64,000 bases of DNA from Agapanthus africanus (Eukaryota > Streptophyta > Magnoliopsida > Asparagales > Amaryllidaceae), in NCBI GenBank assembly GCA_030015575.1, contig JASDDO010000014.1, forward strand, positions 170,967,911-171,031,910. The letters run 5' to 3'. Each line of letters opens with the position of its first letter. Position 1 is the first letter of the stretch. Positions 10,561 through 21,099 of this stretch are shown here, in pieces. Position numbers and translations under genes: made by a program. Under the pieces are notes generated by a model. That model saw nothing but the letters and a program-made list of their open reading frames with translations, searched no databases and was not told where the DNA came from.

Positions 10561-11627
10561 TGTTCTCCGCCGAAAGACGCTAGACGGAACCGCGTAGGTT
10601 CGTCTTGCCTGAATTTGGGGGCTGATACTATTTGGATTTATCCGTCTACCTCTCCGAAAATACCAAGTTGATTTATGGCACCGTGTATCGGAGGTTTAGA
10701 CGGATGAGGCCATTGTAACAGATTTCGTCAGATTCCCCCTCATTTGAGGGTTTTTTGATTGTGGGGACGCTCTTCCCTGCAGGCGCAAGCCCCTACAGTT
10801 AATTACGCTACCGTATTGCGGTAACAACTTTCTCCTTCTCCAGATGGTCACTTCATGTCGTGTGTGTTTGTTTTATTTTTGGTTGCCCGTGGTTTATATA
10901 TGGAGACTAATTTATGTTGTCGCCCGTAGGGCGTGGATTAGTCCAAATCCGTATTTTCTTAGATTTGGGTTTTGGGTTGGGTTTAAGAATCGTTAATCTC
11001 ATTTGAGACTAAGATCAACTTAAACGTTTGTTAAGGATATGTTAGTCTAATTTTAGACTAAAATCAACTTAACCATTTGTTAAGAATACGTTAGTCTAAT
11101 TTTAGACTAAGATCTACTTAACAGGATCATTTAGATCAAACAAAAGAGCATTTGGGCTCTATTGTTTTAGTTTAGGGACTTTGCGGTCTAGTTTAAAGAC
11201 ATCATAGTCTGTAAAGTTTAAGGACATCATAGTCCATGAGTTTAAGGACCCCACAGTCCATGGAATGTCTGGTTGTCGAGACCCATCACCTCTTTTAAGA
11301 CGTTGAAGGATTACAACGACAAATATCATATGAGTGAAGAGATGTACCCTTGAACCAATATTGGTTGAGAGATCTATAGTCCAATTTAGGACTAAGATCA
11401 AAGATTTATAAGCATATGGGCTCAATTAATCTGAATTAGAGATCTGTGGCCAACTTGGGCTCGGCTCATTCATTTTAAATGTTAGACAGTTAATTAGGCT
11501 CAGTCCTTTTTCATTTAACAATGCTGAGCATTGGTCCTAACAACTTTTTGTCTTTTATTGAATGCTGAACACTCATTATGGCTATGGGCTTTATCATTTA
11601 AAGAACAATTTATGTTCTCTCAGCGCA

Positions 11628-11873
11628 CACGTGAGGAGCACGTGGCGCGCTTGGCGCTGAGCACCAGATTTAGAGCGCTAAGGCTCTTCCTGTGAGATAG
11701 CGCACACGTGAAGTGCACGTGGCACGCTTGGCACTGATCGCCAATAAATGAGCACAGAGCGCTTTTTGTGAAATAGCACACACGTGAGGAGCACGTTGCG
11801 CGCTTGGCGCTGTGCGCCAGTCAATGAGCGCATATCGCTTCTTGTGAAATAGCGCACACGTGAGGAGCACGTG
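11628..11873. promoter_or_regulatory. Cluster of CACGTG (G-box) palindromes in X LTR
   Basis: CACGTG at 11628, 11639, 11705, 11716, 11781, 11857 and 11868: seven in 246 bp. Three pairs have an 11-bp spacing, about one helical turn. A fourth pair has lost its second site by one base (near 11791). The Y LTR has a related block at 34776-34960. CACGTG is the core bound by plant bZIP and bHLH factors. Activity is inferred. Confidence 0.6.
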
Positions 11874-12133
11874 GCGCGCTTGGCGCTGTGCGCCAGACTT
11901 TGGAGCGCGAGGTGCTTCTTTAAACTTGGAGAGCTAAGGTTTTGCAGCGTTGTGCGCTAGATTTGGAGTGCTAGGGTGCTTTTTTAAACTTGGAGCGCTA
12001 AGTCTCTGCAGCGCTATGCGCTAGATTTGGAGCGCTGGGGCGCTCCTTTTAATTGGAGCGCTAAGGCTCTTTTTAGGCAGTTTTGCGCTCTGAGAATTAA
12101 ATTATCTTATAAGATACTTTGTCTGATGGATCT

Positions 12134-12385
12134 AAGAACAAAGTTCTTATTTTATAGGATATGTTTCAATCTCTTATGTTTTTGGTGAAAGGCTTTGCCT
12201 TTATGGATCTGTGAACCTAAGAGAATTGAATTATTCTCCCCCCTTTTTATAATGAGATATTATGATCTCTTTTGTGAAAGATAATTTGTCTTAAAGATCT
12301 ATGATCTAGCATAAGAACTAAGTTCTTCTTTTGATGAGATGTTTTATATCTCTCTGGTTTTTACCTTGAAGAAAAGTACTTCTTC
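12134..12385. repeat. Serial short hairpins in X LTR
   Basis: Perfect short inverted repeats follow one another: aagaacaaagttctt (12134-12148), aaaggctttgccttt (12188-12202), gagaattgaattattctc (12221-12238), gagatattatgatctc (12254-12269), aagaactaagttctt (12313-12327), gagatgttttatatctc (12336-12352) and gaagaaaagtacttcttc (12368-12385). Stems are 5-6 bp, loops 3-7. Stem sequences differ from one to the next. The Y LTR has a parallel series at 35140-35480. Confidence 0.75.
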
Positions 12386-12658
12386 TCAGACCTTGCACTT
12401 TTCTTTGAAATTTCTCAAAGCTTGGGGGGGTCCTCTCTATGAGACTTGAAGTCTTGGGGTCCTTATATAGGGCGAGCTGATTTGTTGAATCAGTTGAAGA
12501 GATCTTTTTTCTAATTGATTTGGGAATGTTTTCCACCGTTGGATCTTTGATCCTAGGGCTTCTGTTTTACAGAAGGCAATATTCTTGTTTTTAACAGGAT
12601 TAGGAAAATATTTTCCCATACAGAACTTATTATGTATCTTGGTGATTTTTAATCACCA

Positions 12659-12796
12659 TTGGATCATTGATCCAACGGTGCTCTGATTTACAGAGCACAA
12701 TCTTTCCTGTTTGGAAAGATTCTGAGTAGTATTTCCTTAACAGAATTTTATTATGAATTTTGATGATTTATCATCTTCGTTGGATCTTTGATCCAA
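12659..12796. repeat. Longer inverted repeats in X LTR
   Basis: ttggatcattgatccaa (12659-12675), tgctctgatttacagagca (12679-12697), a 21-base inverted repeat at 12700-12720 with stem atctttcc, and ttggatctttgatccaa (12780-12796). A degraded upstream copy of the set begins near 12540. Stems of 7-8 bp make these the strongest hairpins of the LTR. Confidence 0.75.
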
Positions 12797-13016
12797 CGGT
12801 GGAGAACATTTAGTTCTGGCGCTTGGCGCTCTCGTGCTTTGCACGTGAGCGCTGCTTCAGAGTCTTTGACTCTTTAGCGCTGGCGCTCAGCGCTCTCGTG
12901 CTTTGCACGTGAGGCGCTGCCTCGGAGTCTTTGACTCATGGCGCTGGCGCTCAACGCTCTCGTGCTTTGCACATGATGAGCTGCCTTAGAGTCTTTGACT
13001 CTTAGCGCTTGGCACT

Positions 13017-14437
13017 TGATTGATCGTCTTTTGCGTACGTGCATTTTAAAATCAAAATTAAGAATATACCGCAATCAATAAGGGTGTCGCTTGGTAGCTA
13101 GCCGGTTGAGTACGGGTCGATCCACAGGGAGAAGGATTCCTTTTCTTTATGTTTTAACGAGTTAAGTCCAAAAAATTGGTGGTTTTGTATTAAGATCTAA
13201 GAATGAGATAAAAGTTGATAAAAAGCTTGCTAGGATTAGGATCAGGTTAGTTCGAGATAGGGATCTTCTCGCTTCTATCAATACCTTAGTTATGAATAAA
13301 GGTGTTAGGATAATCGGCAATAACGGGGATTAGCACGACTGGGAAGAAACTAAGTTTCTTCCTTTTGGTCCTTGTCCGTCCATTCTTGGCTCTTAGCCCT
13401 AACCTCCAGTTAATTCAATCACACCCGGTCTAACTAGGGAATCACCGCTATCACGTAGGATAGAGTGCCGTAGTGAGCGGTGTGTGGTTGATTTAAAAAA
13501 GTGTCCTTTTAATAAAATTATATGGACAAAGAAAGGAGTGAGAGAGATTTCCATCTCTCAAACCTTCCCTATCCTAACCCTAACAAGTGAGGGATTACTC
13601 ACTCATTAGGAAGTTAACAATGAAATTCATTTTTTTATAATTTTTATCTTAGAAAACTAAATTGCAGATATTAAAAGAACTGATAAAAATTGCAAGAATT
13701 AAATTCAGATAATAAAAGAATGCGAGATAAAAATAAAAACTCTTACTTTATTGATGACCTCAAGAACGCATTACAATTGAATTTAGATCTAGAAAAAAGG
13801 CAAAGAGAGGCATCCTAAGAAAGGCACCCTAGAAGAGGCACCCTTTATTTGGCTTTGAGCCCTTCTATTTATAGATGGGAAAAACCTAGGTTTAAATTCT
13901 GATCCATACATGAACTTACAAAACAACCCCAAAGACCGAGTCAAAGCACCGACACCCCACCGACACGTGCATATTATGGCCGTGGAACCGTGGCAGAAAG
14001 GCCTGTTTGGCCGCAGTTCCGCGGCCATTTGGTGGGTTCTTGGGCCCATCTCTTCAGGGTTGCTTCATGTTGCTATTTCCTTCTATTTTCTTCACTTGGT
14101 TCCTAAGAATCTTTTCTACTTTCTTCCAGATTTCCACAGTGCAGATTGTTGTGGACTTTTTGCCGTGAAGTTCTGAATCTTGTTCTACCCTTGTACTTTG
14201 TGCATTGAACTGTTCGCTGCTCTTCGTTTGTTCCTTAAACTGGTAGGCGGCATCATACAGATTCATCTATTTGTTGGTCGTAGTCTCACGTTTGTAGCGT
14301 CTTTTCATGAATTTCACTGTATTGTTCTAAGAACCTGTAACCTGCAACTATTTAGCAGACATGGATCAAAAGCACCTATTTATTCATAATATGATTAAGA
14401 ATGGGGAATATAATAATGCAAAATTCTGATATGTACA
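13017..14437 (-). mobile_element. Z 3' LTR
   Basis: Plus-strand start TGATTGATCG and end gatatgtaca. The adjoining aatacacccaaacttatc is the reverse complement of the polypurine end of the internal region. No coding capacity is supported; small frames here repeat in the other LTR. Confidence 0.9.
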
Positions 14438-16442
14438 AATACACCCAAACTTATCTTTTGCTCATCCCGAGCAAAGCTATTTTTATTCTCGAAAAATCCT
14501 AACCTCACTTTCGCAGGGAATCGTGATTGCACTGAGCTCGTGCAACAAGCCGTTAAATCTCTAGGTGTTCCTAGTAGGACGAGTGTTGTCTCCTGAGGGT
14601 TTTCAGCGGATACTACCCACTAAATCCGATCAATTTGGCCTGTTTAATTTTCATTCTTCAATTCAGTATTCTAGTAAGAAATTCTATTATCTTCAACTTA
14701 GAAATCATCAACCCGTATTTTTCACACTCACTTATCATTTAACTTAAGATCGTATATGTTCTGCAAATTTATTCAGTTTTCAGCATCTTTTGAATTTTCC
14801 TTCTAAAGTTCCATCTCAACTTAGGAATTTTTATCATTTCTGCTGAAGGTATAAGCCATATCTTTCATTCTTATCTCTCATCTAAACCCCAATCATATAC
14901 CCCTACGTGTGTGTAATTTTTACCCCTACACTTGGAAATTCAGTTCAAGCTATCATACTTTTGTCCATCATCCAAAGTACTTTTAGTTGGTGAATTTTAG
15001 ACGAAATTGCTCACATATCCTTCATGCAACCGTTAATACTTCTTGAGGTACTAAACGACCGATACAAAATGTGCTAGCGCATTTAGGCGTTATTCCTCGT
15101 CTTGCAATACCTAAGGCTTAGCAGTGACTTCCAAACCAGTTAGTTAAAGGCACTAGGTGATAAAGCTCCCTCGCTATATTTTTTATTTATGCAGCCTTAA
15201 GTAATTACAAAACCAGTGTTCATTTTTTTTATTTTATCTCTTTATTCACACTTGTACTTTTATTTTATTTTCCTTCATACCAAGGATTTTAGACAAGAGC
15301 ATTTCAAGGTATCCTCTACTATCCCAAGTTTCAAGGTGCGTGTATATGCGAGTTGTAGGGTATATATTTTCAGAATTTAGACTTAAGTTTCGGAATTATT
15401 TTTCAGACTTACACTTCAAATAAAAATTCAATACTCTTCCCTTATTTTGACTTAGCCCAAGAACTGAACTCAAAATTTGCCTATTTCTAAATAAACTACA
15501 AGGACATATATTTTCTATAATTAAACTTTAAGAAAGGTTATTTTTAGGGTTTTAATTTACTAAGTTTAGAATCTAGTTTTTCCTAACTAGTCAACCGTCA
15601 TGTTGAACTTAAGTCAAATATGACCAAAATTGAACTTTTCAATTTTTATAATTTTATTTTTTTTTTAATTTTTATGGGTTTTAAAATAAGTATGCAAATG
15701 CAAAAATATACACATGAATGCGAAGGAAGAAAGTTTACCGAGCACACCTCCAAATTTAAACTTGACAGTGCCCTTACTGTCAGGCAACACCAACAGGGTC
15801 AAAATTGCCGGCACTCTCCTGTTTTTTTTAAAAAAATTTATTTTTATTATTAACAGAAAAAGAAAACAAAATATATATACACAAAAAGATTCCACCCAAA
15901 TTTAAGTGAAACATTGTTTCTACTGTTGCCATTTTTTAAATCTCATAAACTTGTAAGCTTGGGAGGAAAAATTTATTAACGGGGACATGAAATATAATCG
16001 TGAAAATCTCCCCCAAACTTATTTTTGGCTCACCACTTTGAGTTAGAAAAAATTATTTTCGAGAGCCAAATTATACCCCCCAAACTTGAGTTAAACAATG
16101 TTAAGCTTTTAAAGAGGGGGTTCAAAGTTATTGGTTAATACCAAGCTTTGCAAAGACCAAAAGTCAACACCAACCATTTGAAGAATTTATCAATGTAACG
16201 TATAGGTCGGTGGAAGAACATGTTATACAGAGCCAAGAAGAAGTGGGGAAGAGATAAGTGGTGGTATGGAAAGGGTTTGCGTGAGCGTGAATGTGAGGAG
16301 ATAAGAGGTGATGATAAATAAAAACGAGAATGTGAATGATCAGAAATGAGTGGAATATTGGCATTCTCGTATTTTATAAGAAGAAAAGGTGGTGGTTCAA
16401 CTTCTATAGGTGGAGGTTGATTAATCATAAAATCCTTGTTGT
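14438..16442 (-). other. Z 3' internal non-coding region and polypurine tract
   Basis: About 2 kb between the frame and the 3' LTR. Next to the LTR the minus strand reads gataagtttgggtgtatt, the likely polypurine tract. Similar purine-rich words (minus-strand tttggggg near 16015 and 16080) recur near the end of the frame. AT-rich, many stops; no pol domain seen in any frame. Confidence 0.65.
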
Positions 16443-18197
16443 TTAGAATGCAAGTTCGTCAGCGAAAAGTTCTTCAAAACTCTCATCGATGTAATTGAAC
16501 ATTTTACTGTCAGTAAGTTTTGTGCCAAAATTTGTCATACTTGATTTGTCAAAAATTATGGAGGTAGGAGACTCGAAAAACTCATCTACCTCATTTTCAA
16601 AAGTATCCAAATCAAGTTGGCTTTCTGGAATGATCAAACTTGAATTATCGGATTGTGATTCATCAACACTCACTGAAATTATAGGAAGAATAGAAGAACC
16701 TGAGAAAGTGGGAGAAAGAAGTTGAATACGAACTTGAGGGTGGAGATAGAGTGTATAAATTAGCACAATTTGTAATGACCGATGTGTAAAAAGCTATTGT
16801 GCTAATTTATCAACCCACTGAGAAATGAGGTCAAATCCCTCAAGATTCGTGAGAAAACATGGGTACGTCGAACTTGGTAAACCAGACATAAAAAATGAAA
16901 TTGTAACGGTTTCTTGCAAGGTCGGAACGAGGATGGAGGGAAGTGATTGAGGAAGGGTATCGGTTAAAGATTCAGGAGGGTGTGCGCAGTCAATGAAAGG
17001 GATAAAATGAATTGGAAAATCCGACTCCTCAAGTAAAACTGCTTCATCCTCAATAATTTCCTCAATACTCTCCTCAAAATTTAGCTTATCCATGCAATTC
17101 TCATTAAAATCAAGACGCATATGAAGTTCGGAAAAAACAGTTAATGACTCGGAATAATGAATTGGAGAGAGAAACTCATCCAAATATGTGGGTTCATCAT
17201 CCAAAATATTCCCAGCGTCTATATCCTCAATCAAGTGAAAATCAATTTTTTCAGACACCTCATCAAAAGCATGGATATTAATCAATTCAGGTTCTAGAGT
17301 GGAGGTGTAGAGGTCAAAAAGATTAGTGATGGTTTCACTCGAAAGGGACCCATCACAATCAGGTAAATCAAACACTACAAAGCCGCATAACTCATTGCAC
17401 GTTCTATTTTCAACTGGTGAATCATTTGGGACACTTGATAGATATTCAAAACCGGAGTTGTGGGATTCAATTGGGAATGGGTAGGTTTGATTTGGAAGGG
17501 TGCACAGCTTACTCTCTCCACTCAAATTATCAATCTTTCCAACCGCCTCATCATACATTGGAAAATTTGGAGCTAGTTGAAAACTAGCTACCGGTTCGTT
17601 AGGTTGTTTGAGGGCGGCCATGGACGCATTCAAATACCTCATCTGTTGGCATGACGCTACCATAAAGTCTTCCAACGACTGTTCCAGACTAGACATGAGT
17701 TGTGATGGGGTTTCAGTAAAAGATTCAAAATTGTTTGGATAGGTGAAACTCCCAAATGGCTATGTAGAAGCAATATCTAGGGAAGGTGCAAAAGTCGGGT
17801 AGGACTGATAGGAATTGAATGGTTGGACAGAAGCAGGATCAACATTTGGATAAGAAGGTGAATTGAATTGTTGATCCAAAGAATTCGTAGTGGTGAAAAG
17901 AGCGAAAGATCGGTTACGAGATTGTTCAATATGTTCAGCAATAGACATGGGTTTCGGAGTTACAACAGGATTCGAAAAAGGGGTATCAACGTAAGAAGGT
18001 GGTGAAGGTTGAAATGGTTGATATAAGGTAGATTGCGGAGTCCAACTGGTTGTCCTAGACGCGTCTATTTGATCTTTCAAAGAAATTTTGGGTATGGAGG
18101 GGTCGTTCGAAATTTGACCAAAACAAGAAGCGTACGAAGTAATGTCTGGTTGTGGGTACCAAAGTTCGGCAAGAGTTTTGCGGGGTGGGGTACCCAT
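16443..18197 (-). pseudogene. Unrecognised 584-codon frame of element Z, split by two UAG codons
   Basis: Three consecutive minus-strand frames (18197-17760, 17696-16794, 16766-16443) are in one phase, separated only by TAG at 17760-17762 and TAG at 16794-16796. The N-terminus (MGTPPRKTLAELWYPQPD) is Pro/Ser/Tyr/Gln-rich. The middle has SLEQSLEDFMVASCQQM, faintly like an Athila gag linker, then a strongly acidic stretch (EEIIEDEAVLLEE). The C-terminus is also acidic (ESFEELFADELAF). No CCHC knuckle, protease, RT or integrase motif is visible. It may be a derived gag or a novel protein. Whether the UAG codons are decay or read through cannot be told here. No function assigned. Confidence 0.6.
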
Positions 18198-19339
18198 GAT
18201 GTGATGAGAGAAAGGAGAGGAAAAAGAATGTGATTTTTTTAAAAAAAATTTATTTTTTTTTATATTTTAAAATAATGTTTGTTTTTGGAGTTTTGAAATT
18301 TTTGAAAGTGTTTTATTAGAAAGAGTTTTGCAAAAATTTGTACGGAACCACCACAGTTTAAACATGCACAATCAAACCTAGAGCTAGGTCTCCTAAGTCA
18401 ACTAGACTGCTCCTAACTGTTTCAAAGTGACAAGTTGTGAGATATCTCTCAAATCGCCTTTTCACCGCCAATTGTGGCCAGGTAAGCACAAATGAAGAAA
18501 GGAGGGATCCGCTCACGAATCACCATGAGACGGGCCTTTTAAAATTACCTTTCTCACTTATCTACCTTAGGCACCACAAAGTCGGGTTTAGATAAACGAC
18601 TGAATACCCACAACCTTCCTTTGTCCTAATGAGCGCGAAAGTCCTTAATTGGCTGAGTCTAGATATTTTTTTAATTAGCTCAAGGGTGATGCATATGCTT
18701 TTAGTGATTTTTGGGGTCTTAGGAAGGGTAATGAAATCCGCACCCAATCTTGATTGGTGTTATAGCCCCTTAAAAGTCCGTATTAATTATGCAAAGCAGT
18801 TAACACACAAAAAATCTAAAACACTTGCAAATTTTTTTTTATTTGGCAGCGCAAAAAATCCTGCAAAAAAACAATTTATTGGATAGGAAGAAGAAGTTGT
18901 TGTGCAAAGAATACCTGCAGAATTTTTTTCTTCAGTAGAGTGCAGAGAAGAGGAGAGGAGAAAAGAGATACTCACAGAGAATTTTTAACTGCTGACGGCA
19001 CAGGTTGACCGTGGTTCCGTGGTCAACTGCTTGAATTTGCCGCGGTTCCGCGGCGGTTTAGTTGGTTTAGATCTCCAAAATTTTTCTCTGTGTTGTTTGG
19101 ATTCTCCCCTGTCTGTTTAGATCCTCTGTTTCTTAATTTGTTTACTGGGCTTGCTCCAGATCTGAAACAGAGCTTGCTCCAAGCTTGCACACTTGCACAA
19201 AAACCTTTCAAAAAGAACAAGATGATTTTTATTTTTATTTTATTTTATTTTGGTTTTTATATCTTTTTCAATTTTTATAATTTTTAAAAAAATTTATTAT
19301 TATTAACCCGAAATTACACAAAGAAAGAGACTACCGTCT
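18198..19339 (-). other. Z 5' leader
   Basis: About 1.1 kb between the primer site and the unknown frame, with no long frame. It contains ccgcggttccgcgg (19040-19053) and an inverted repeat with arms gttgacc/ggtcaac (19004-19027). Related ggttccgcgg words are also in the Z LTRs and in Z2. The stretch 18340-18800 aligns with Z2 at 49830-52930 once the solo LTR is removed. Confidence 0.6.
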
Positions 19340-19356
19340 CCCCGGCAACGGCGCCA
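19340..19356 (-). other. Primer-binding site of Z (Asp tRNA type)
   Basis: Minus strand tggcgccgttgccgggg, two bases after the 5' LTR end. This is the primer site typical of plant Athila elements and complementary to the 3' end of Asp tRNA. Confidence 0.85.
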
Positions 19357-19358
19357 TT

Positions 19359-20780
19359 TGATTGATCGTCTTTTGCGTACGTGCGTTTTAAAATCAAAAT
19401 TAAGAATATACCGTAATCAACAACGGTGTCGCTTGGTAGCTAGCCGGTTGAGTACGGGTCGATCCACAGGGAGAAGGATTCCTTTTCTTTATGTTTTAAC
19501 GAGTTAAGTCCAAAAAATTGGTGGTTTTGTATTAAGATCTAAGAATGAGATAAAAGTTGATAAAAAGCTTGCTAGGATTAGGATCAGGTTAGTTCGAGAT
19601 AGGGATCTTCTCGCTTCTATCAATACCTTAGTTATGAATAAAGGTGTTAGGATAATCGGCAATAACGGGGATTAGCACGACTGGGAAGAAACTAAGTTTC
19701 TTCCTTTTGGTCCTTGTCCATCCGTTCTTGGCTCTTAGCCCTAACCTCCAGTTAATTCAATCACACCCGGTCTAACTAGGGAATCACCGCTATCACGTAG
19801 GATAGAGTGCCGTAGTGAGCGATGTGTGGTTGATTTAAAAAAGTGTCCTTTTAATAAAATTATATGGACAAAGAAAGGAGTGAGAGAGATTTCCATCTCT
19901 CAAACCTTCCCTATCCTAACCCTAACAAGTGAGGGATTACTCACTCATTAGGAAGTTAACAATGAAATTCATTTTTTTATAATTTTTATCTTAGAAAACT
20001 AAATTGCAGATATTAAAAGAACTGATAAAAATTGCAAGAATTAAATTCAGATAATAAAAGAATGAGAGATAAAAATAAAAACTCTTACTTTATTGATGAC
20101 CTCAAGAACGCATTACAATTGAATTTAGATCTAGAAAAAAGCCAAAGAGAGGTATCTTAAGAAAGGCACCCTAGAAGAGGCACCCTTTATTTGGCTTTGA
20201 GCCCTCCTATTTATAGATGGGAAAACCCCTAGGTTTACATTCTGATCCATACATGAAATTACAAAACAACCCCAAAGACCGAGTCAAAGCATCGACACCC
20301 CACCGACACGTGCGTATTATGGCTACAGAACCGCGACAGAAAGGCCTGTTTGGCAACGGTTCCGTGACCATTTAGTGGGTTCTTGGGCCCATCTCTTCAG
20401 GGTTGCTTCATGTTGCTATTTCCTTCTGTTTTCTTCACTTGGTTCCTCAGAATCTTTTCTACTTTCTTCCAGATTTCCACAGTGCAGAATGTTGTGGACT
20501 TTTTGCCGTGAAGTTCTGAATCTTGTGTTGCCCTTGTACTTTGTGCATTGAACTGTTCGCTGATCTTCGTTTGTTCCCTAAACCGGTAGACGGCAGCATA
20601 CAGATTTATCTATTTGTTGGTCGTAGTCTCACGTTTGTAGCGTCTTTTCATGAATTTCACTGTATTGTTCTGAGAACCTGTAACCTGCAACTATTTAGCA
20701 GACATGGATCAAAAGCACCTATTTATTCATAATATGATTAAGAATGGGGAATATAATAATGCAAAATTCTGATATGAACA
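19359..20780 (-). mobile_element. Z 5' LTR
   Basis: 1,422 bp, starting TGATTGATCG and ending gatatgaaca on the plus strand. Aligns end to end with 13017-14437. Minus-strand TATA-like ctataaatag lies near 20208-20217 (also in the other LTR near 13865). Confidence 0.9.
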
Positions 20781-20785
20781 GCACT

Positions 20786-20998
20786 CAGCGCTCTCGTGCT
20801 TTGCACGTAAGGCGCTGCCTCAGAGTCTTTGACTCTTTAGCGCTGGCGCTCAGCGCTCTCGTGCTTTGGACATGAGGCGCTGCCTTAGTTCAAATTTTGA
20901 ATAGAGCTTTGCTCTCAATTGAGGCCAAATTTTTGAGGACTTCCCCCTTTTTTATAAGGGAACAAGTAGTCTCTTGGCCGAAAATTTTGACGGGAACA
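20786..20998 (-). mobile_element. X 3' LTR, second segment
   Basis: Resumes after the Z target duplication with the same AGCGCT/CACGTG-type sequence and ends acgggaaca at 20998. The truncated right LTR (26382-26590) matches this segment. Confidence 0.8.
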
Positions 20999-21048
20999 AA
21001 TGCCCCCTACTACTTTGCCCACGTAAGCATGTACGTGGGTGAAGTAGT
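20999..21048 (-). other. Polypurine tract of X within a long hairpin
   Basis: Minus-strand agtagtagggggcatt abuts the LTR. On the plus strand actactt-tg-cccacgta (21009-21025) pairs with tacgtggg-tg-aagtagt (21032-21048) around a 6-base loop: 15 Watson-Crick pairs plus two G-U pairs. Part of the primer tract lies in the stem. Confidence 0.6.
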
Positions 21049-21099
21049 GCAGAGTTACTTATGGCCATAGAATTGAGGGCTTAGGAGACAAGTTTAGGG

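Larger units (their letters stand above)
10561..13016 (-). mobile_element. X 3' LTR, first segment
   Basis: Starts with TGTTCTCCGC and aligns with Y LTRs at 27103 and 33559. With 20786-20998 the net length is ~2.67 kb, against 2.65 kb for the Y right LTR. It holds repeated agtctaattttagact palindromes (11051-11115), a CACGTG cluster (11628-11873), a run of AGCGCT words (to about 12070), short hairpins (12134-12385), longer inverted repeats (12659-12796) and another AGCGCT/CACGTG stretch (12800-13010). No gene. Confidence 0.8.
13017..20780 (-). mobile_element. Element Z: Athila-like non-autonomous LTR retrotransposon
   Basis: Two LTRs (13017-14437 and 19359-20780, 1,421 and 1,422 bp) differing by a few per cent by eye, with perfect 5-bp target duplications gcact (13012-13016 and 20781-20785) in the X LTR. 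On the minus strand the 5' LTR ends ...CGATCAATCA, then AA, then a primer site of Athila type matching Asp tRNA. A single long frame (16443-18197) is not recognisable gag or pol, so the element probably depends on a partner. A relative, Z2, lies at 49591-54869. Confidence 0.9.

Noticed and set aside
17760-17762. Programmed readthrough of UAG in Z stated as fact
   Set aside because: The following bases do not match the best-known strong plant readthrough context, and a single copy cannot separate readthrough from decay.
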